The notes under the pieces are model-generated. The model saw nothing but the letters and a program-made list of their open reading frames with translations. It was not told the DNA's origin and did no database searches. A stretch of 64,000 bases of DNA from Paramixta manurensis. GTDB taxonomy: Bacteria; Pseudomonadota; Gammaproteobacteria; Enterobacterales; Enterobacteriaceae. This document shows positions 61,497 through 64,000 of this stretch, piece after piece. The stretch lies in the NCBI RefSeq assembly GCF_013285385.1, contig NZ_CP054212.1:1612001-1676000 (forward strand), written 5' to 3'. A program made the position numbers and the translations under genes. The first letter of the stretch is position 1. The number at the start of each line of letters is the position of its first letter.

Positions 61497-63185
61497 TTAA
61501 CCGCCTAACAAAGGCCAGATGATCACAATCAATGTCCCGGCCAGCGTTAATAGCACGTTTGCGATGGCATAGGTGCCTGCGTAGCCAAGGGCTGGGATGT
61601 TGCTACGCGACGTATCGCTAATAATCTCCATTGCCGGTGCGCAGGTGCGTGCGCCCATAATGGCGCCAAATAACAACGCGCGATTCATCCGTAATATATA
61701 AGCGCCAAACAAGTAACACAGTACGACCGGGATTAAGCTTACCGCTAACCCGGACAGCAGCATCTGCACGCCGGTCGCGCCAAGACCATGCGTCATTCCA
61801 CTGCCTGCGCTGAGACCGACGCCGGCCATAAACACCATCAAACCAAACTCTTTCACCATGGTTAGCGCCCCCTGGGGAATATAACCAAAAGTGGGATGGT
61901 TGGCGCGCAGAAAGCCCAGCATAATTCCGGCAAACAGCAGCCCGGCGGCGTTGCCGATGCCAAAGCTGAAATTACTAAACTGGAAGTTGATCATGCCAAT
62001 CATCAGGCCGATGATAAAAAAGGCGCAGAAAGCCAGAAGGTCGGTCATCTGACTATGAATTGAGATAAATCCGATGCGGTCGGCAACACTTTTTACTCGC
62101 CGCGCTTCGCCGCTAACCTGTAACACATCCCCTTTATTCAACATAATGCTGTCATCAATTGGCATTTCAATCTGACTGCGGATAACCCGGTTTAAAAAGC
62201 AGCCGTGATCGGTCAAATTAAGCTTGCTTAGACGCTTATTAACCGCATTGTGGTTTTTAACCACAATCTCTTCCGTTACGATGCGCATGTCCAGCAGGTC
62301 GCGATCGAACACTTCCTTACCATTACGGAAACTGGGATCGAGCCGCGAATGGGCATCAGGATAACCGACGAGAGAGATTTCATCGCCCATCTGCAACACG
62401 GCATCGCCATCCGGGCTTGCGAGAATACCATTACGGCGGATACGCTCAATATAACAGCCGGTTTGACGATAAATCCCCAGCTCACGCAGGTTCTTGCCAT
62501 CGGCCCAGGAAACCAACTCTTGCCCCACGCGATATGCACGAATAACCGGTAAGTAGACTTTGCGCTGGCTGTCGGCATCCAGCCCGCGTTCCCGCGCGAT
62601 TTGTTGAGCACTGGTCGATAAATCCTGATGTTGTAATTTCGGCAGATAACGCGCAGCCAAAATCAGGCTGACCAGGCCAACCAAATAAGTGAGCGCGTAG
62701 CCAAGGCTAAGATTATCTTGCATGCGACCAAGCAGTTGGCTATCGAACAGCGTTTGCCGCAACGTATCGCCGGCGCCGACCAATACCGGCGTTGAGGTCA
62801 TGGACCCGGCTAGCATCCCGGCGGTGAGCCCAATATCCCAGCCGAAAATTTTCCCCAATACCAGCGCGATAAGCAGTGCGCTGCTGACCATTACCATCGC
62901 CAGCATCAGATAATTCTTTCCATCGCGAAAGAAAATAGAGAAAAAGTTAGGGCCTGCTTCTACGCCAACGCAAAAAATAAATAACATAAAGCCAAGATTC
63001 AGCGCATCGGTATTGATCAGGAAATGCTGTTGCCCCAATAGAAGCGAAACAACCAAAACGCCAATGGAATTACCAAGTTGAACCGAACCCAATCGTAATT
63101 TCCCCAGGCAAAGCCCAAGTGCTAATACGACAAATAATAACAGGATGTAATTCCCGCTTAACAAATCTGCGACGTTTATGTTCAC
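61497..63185 (-). CDS. ybjL: AspT/YidE-family transporter YbjL
   Basis: This 562-residue inner-membrane protein has two blocks of about five helices around a cytoplasmic region with two RCK_C (TrkA-C) domains. These include ILASPDGDAVLQMGDEISLVGYPD and IMLNKGDVLQVSGEARRV. Family AspT members exchange aspartate and alanine. YbjL has been linked to dicarboxylate or glutamate export, but its substrate here is not shown. Confidence 0.93.
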   Translation of the reverse strand: MNINVADLLSGNYILLLFVVLALGLCLGKLRLGSVQLGNSIGVLVVSLLLGQQHFLINTDALNLGFMLFIFCVGVEAGPNFFSIFFRDGKNYLMLAMVMVSSALLIALVLGKIFGWDIGLTAGMLAGSMTSTPVLVGAGDTLRQTLFDSQLLGRMQDNLSLGYALTYLVGLVSLILAARYLPKLQHQDLSTSAQQIARERGLDADSQRKVYLPVIRAYRVGQELVSWADGKNLRELGIYRQTGCYIERIRRNGILASPDGDAVLQMGDEISLVGYPDAHSRLDPSFRNGKEVFDRDLLDMRIVTEEIVVKNHNAVNKRLSKLNLTDHGCFLNRVIRSQIEMPIDDSIMLNKGDVLQVSGEARRVKSVADRIGFISIHSQMTDLLAFCAFFIIGLMIGMINFQFSNFSFGIGNAAGLLFAGIMLGFLRANHPTFGYIPQGALTMVKEFGLMVFMAGVGLSAGSGMTHGLGATGVQMLLSGLAVSLIPVVLCYLFGAYILRMNRALLFGAIMGARTCAPAMEIISDTSRSNIPALGYAGTYAIANVLLTLAGTLIVIIWPLLGG

Positions 63186-63469
63186 GGCTTAACTTCTTGT
63201 TTACCAGTAACTTGTTGAAAGAATGGGTTTATTGCGCTAACGTTTATCGTCGTGAACAGGGCGGCGGTAGAAAAGCATGCCGTTCCATCGTCATGGTTCT
63301 CAGAGGATAAATTAAAGCGGCCCTATTTTAGACGGGAATTCATGTCACAGCCAGTAAAAAGCCCTGTCGAGAGAGAAGGTTTATTTTCAATCTTTCTGCA
63401 GCCAAACCTTTCAATGTCACAATATTATCTTCGTGCGATCGGCCTAATCTGAAAAGCTGAGGAAAACCT

Positions 63470-63844
63470 ATGTTATTACATGGCGTCCGTTGGTTTAGCG
63501 TAGTGTTCGGAGCCGCTATTTATTGTGCGGTTTTTATTTTTGTACGTCACGACCTTCTGACTGACAATAATAATCCTTCCCACACGCAATTGGGTCTATT
63601 GTTGTTTATCGCGCCAGGCATGGTCGCCGCTTTCATCGCCCCGCGCGCGCCGCTTAGCGTAGCATTACTTGCCGCGCTTATTGCTACGCCGTTTTGTGTG
63701 CTAGTGACTTGGCTGGTTTACGCCTGTGTCGATAGCTTTTGGCAAGAGATGGCGTGGAATAGTAGTGCGATTTTTTGGAGTGGGTTGGGCGCATTGGTGG
63801 TGATGTTTTGGCGCGCAATGACACCTTCCGGCCGCTTACCTTAA
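63470..63844 (+). CDS. ybjM: Inner-membrane protein YbjM
   Basis: This 124-residue protein has four predicted helices. N-terminal MLLHGVRWFSVVFGAAIYCAVFIFVRHD and position between ybjL and grxA identify it as YbjM. Function unknown. The 284-base gap before it holds promoters only, as far as I can see. Confidence 0.85.
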   Translation: MLLHGVRWFSVVFGAAIYCAVFIFVRHDLLTDNNNPSHTQLGLLLFIAPGMVAAFIAPRAPLSVALLAALIATPFCVLVTWLVYACVDSFWQEMAWNSSAIFWSGLGALVVMFWRAMTPSGRLP

Positions 63845-63863
63845 TCAACCCCCGGCGCATGAA

Positions 63864-63893
63864 AAAACCGGCCCTGTCACCAGAGCCGGTTTT
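63864..63893. terminator. Bidirectional terminator ybjM/grxA
   Basis: AAAACCGGC (63864-63872) pairs with GCCGGTTTT (63885-63893), with an inner CTG/CAG pair. A and T runs flank the stem on both strands. Confidence 0.88.
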
Positions 63894-63903
63894 CTCTTTA
63901 AGC

Positions 63904-64000
63904 TTAAGATTCCTGAAACAGGCTCAGGTGCTCTTTCGCGTAAGCTTCGAAATCGGTGCAACCGCCAATATGTTTCTGATCAAGGAAGATCTGCGGCACG
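63904..64000 (-). CDS. grxA: Glutaredoxin 1, C-terminal part
   Basis: The last 32 codons read VPQIFLDQKHIGGCTDFEAYAKEH, ending LSLFQES. The cis-Pro (VPQIF) and GG loop (IGGCTD) bind glutathione. The CPYC active site lies beyond the window. Position after ybjM matches E. coli grxA. Confidence 0.92.
   Translation of the reverse strand, partial: VPQIFLDQKHIGGCTDFEAYAKEHLSLFQES

Noticed and set aside
1..64000. CRISPR arrays, tRNA or rRNA genes, prophage structural genes
   Set aside because: Reading through the window showed no regularly spaced repeat-spacer pattern, no cloverleaf I could recognise and no phage structural proteins.

Overview
The window reads as the chromosome of a gamma-proteobacterium of the order Enterobacterales. 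Long blocks follow the E. coli K-12 map near 18-19 min: rlmF-ybiO-glnQPH-ybiI/dps-rhtA-ompX-opgE-mntS-mntR-ybiR, ybiT, moeBA-iaaA-gsiABCD-rimO, yliI, dacC, ybjG and rybB-ybjL-ybjM-grxA. The histidine pathway ends in HutF plus HutG, and blocks are inserted at several junctions, so this is not E. coli; an Erwiniaceae-like relative is my guess, not something the sequence proves. No tRNA, rRNA, CRISPR array or intact transposase was recognised.

Bases 1-1774 hold a partial M20 amidohydrolase and a Tat-exported esterase. Bases 1775-16066 are a histidine/imidazole catabolic region. It holds hutH-hutU, hutC, hutF-hutD and hutI-hutG, then a second HutC-like repressor, a polar amino-acid ABC transporter and a second HAL-family protein. 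Seven sites with the core TGTNTNNACA tie the units together. Sigma-54 (-24/-12) promoters with NtrC-like palindromes precede both hutHU and the transporter operon. The second HAL protein lacks exactly the Ala-Ser-Gly triad that forms the MIO cofactor and lacks the conserved catalytic Tyr. I propose an MIO-independent lyase of the ergothionase type with its own importer and repressor.

Bases 16108-35761 are mostly core genes: a flavin-reductase-like protein, rlmF, the mechanosensitive channel ybiO, glutamine transport, dps, rhtA, ompX, opgE and the manganese locus. The manganese locus has two tandem MntR boxes, the tiny gene mntS and an extra 28-residue membrane microprotein. A three-gene EmrAB/NodT-type efflux pump sits between ybiR and ybiT. 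Bases 35810-47494 hold a membrane diguanylate cyclase, molybdopterin genes moeBA, and iaaA with the glutathione importer gsiABCD. A short in-frame remnant resembling DUF4385 is squeezed between gsiD and rimO.

Bases about 47600-54900 are an AT-rich accessory island between rimO and yliI, where E. coli has bssR. Two hcp genes (type VI secretion tube/carrier proteins) bracket two effector/immunity candidates, an effector fragment and extra immunity copies, a RES-Xre toxin-antitoxin pair and a HipBA module. HipBA lies between two 159-160 bp direct repeats copied from the RES-Xre promoter, and four palindromes at 27-28 bp spacing precede hipB. No structural type VI genes are present, so the Hcp proteins would need an apparatus encoded elsewhere.

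Bases 54963-64000 return to core genes: yliI, a HAD phosphatase, dacC, the serine transporter sdaC, two PAP2 phosphatases, the sigma-E sRNA rybB, ybjL, ybjM and the 3' end of grxA.
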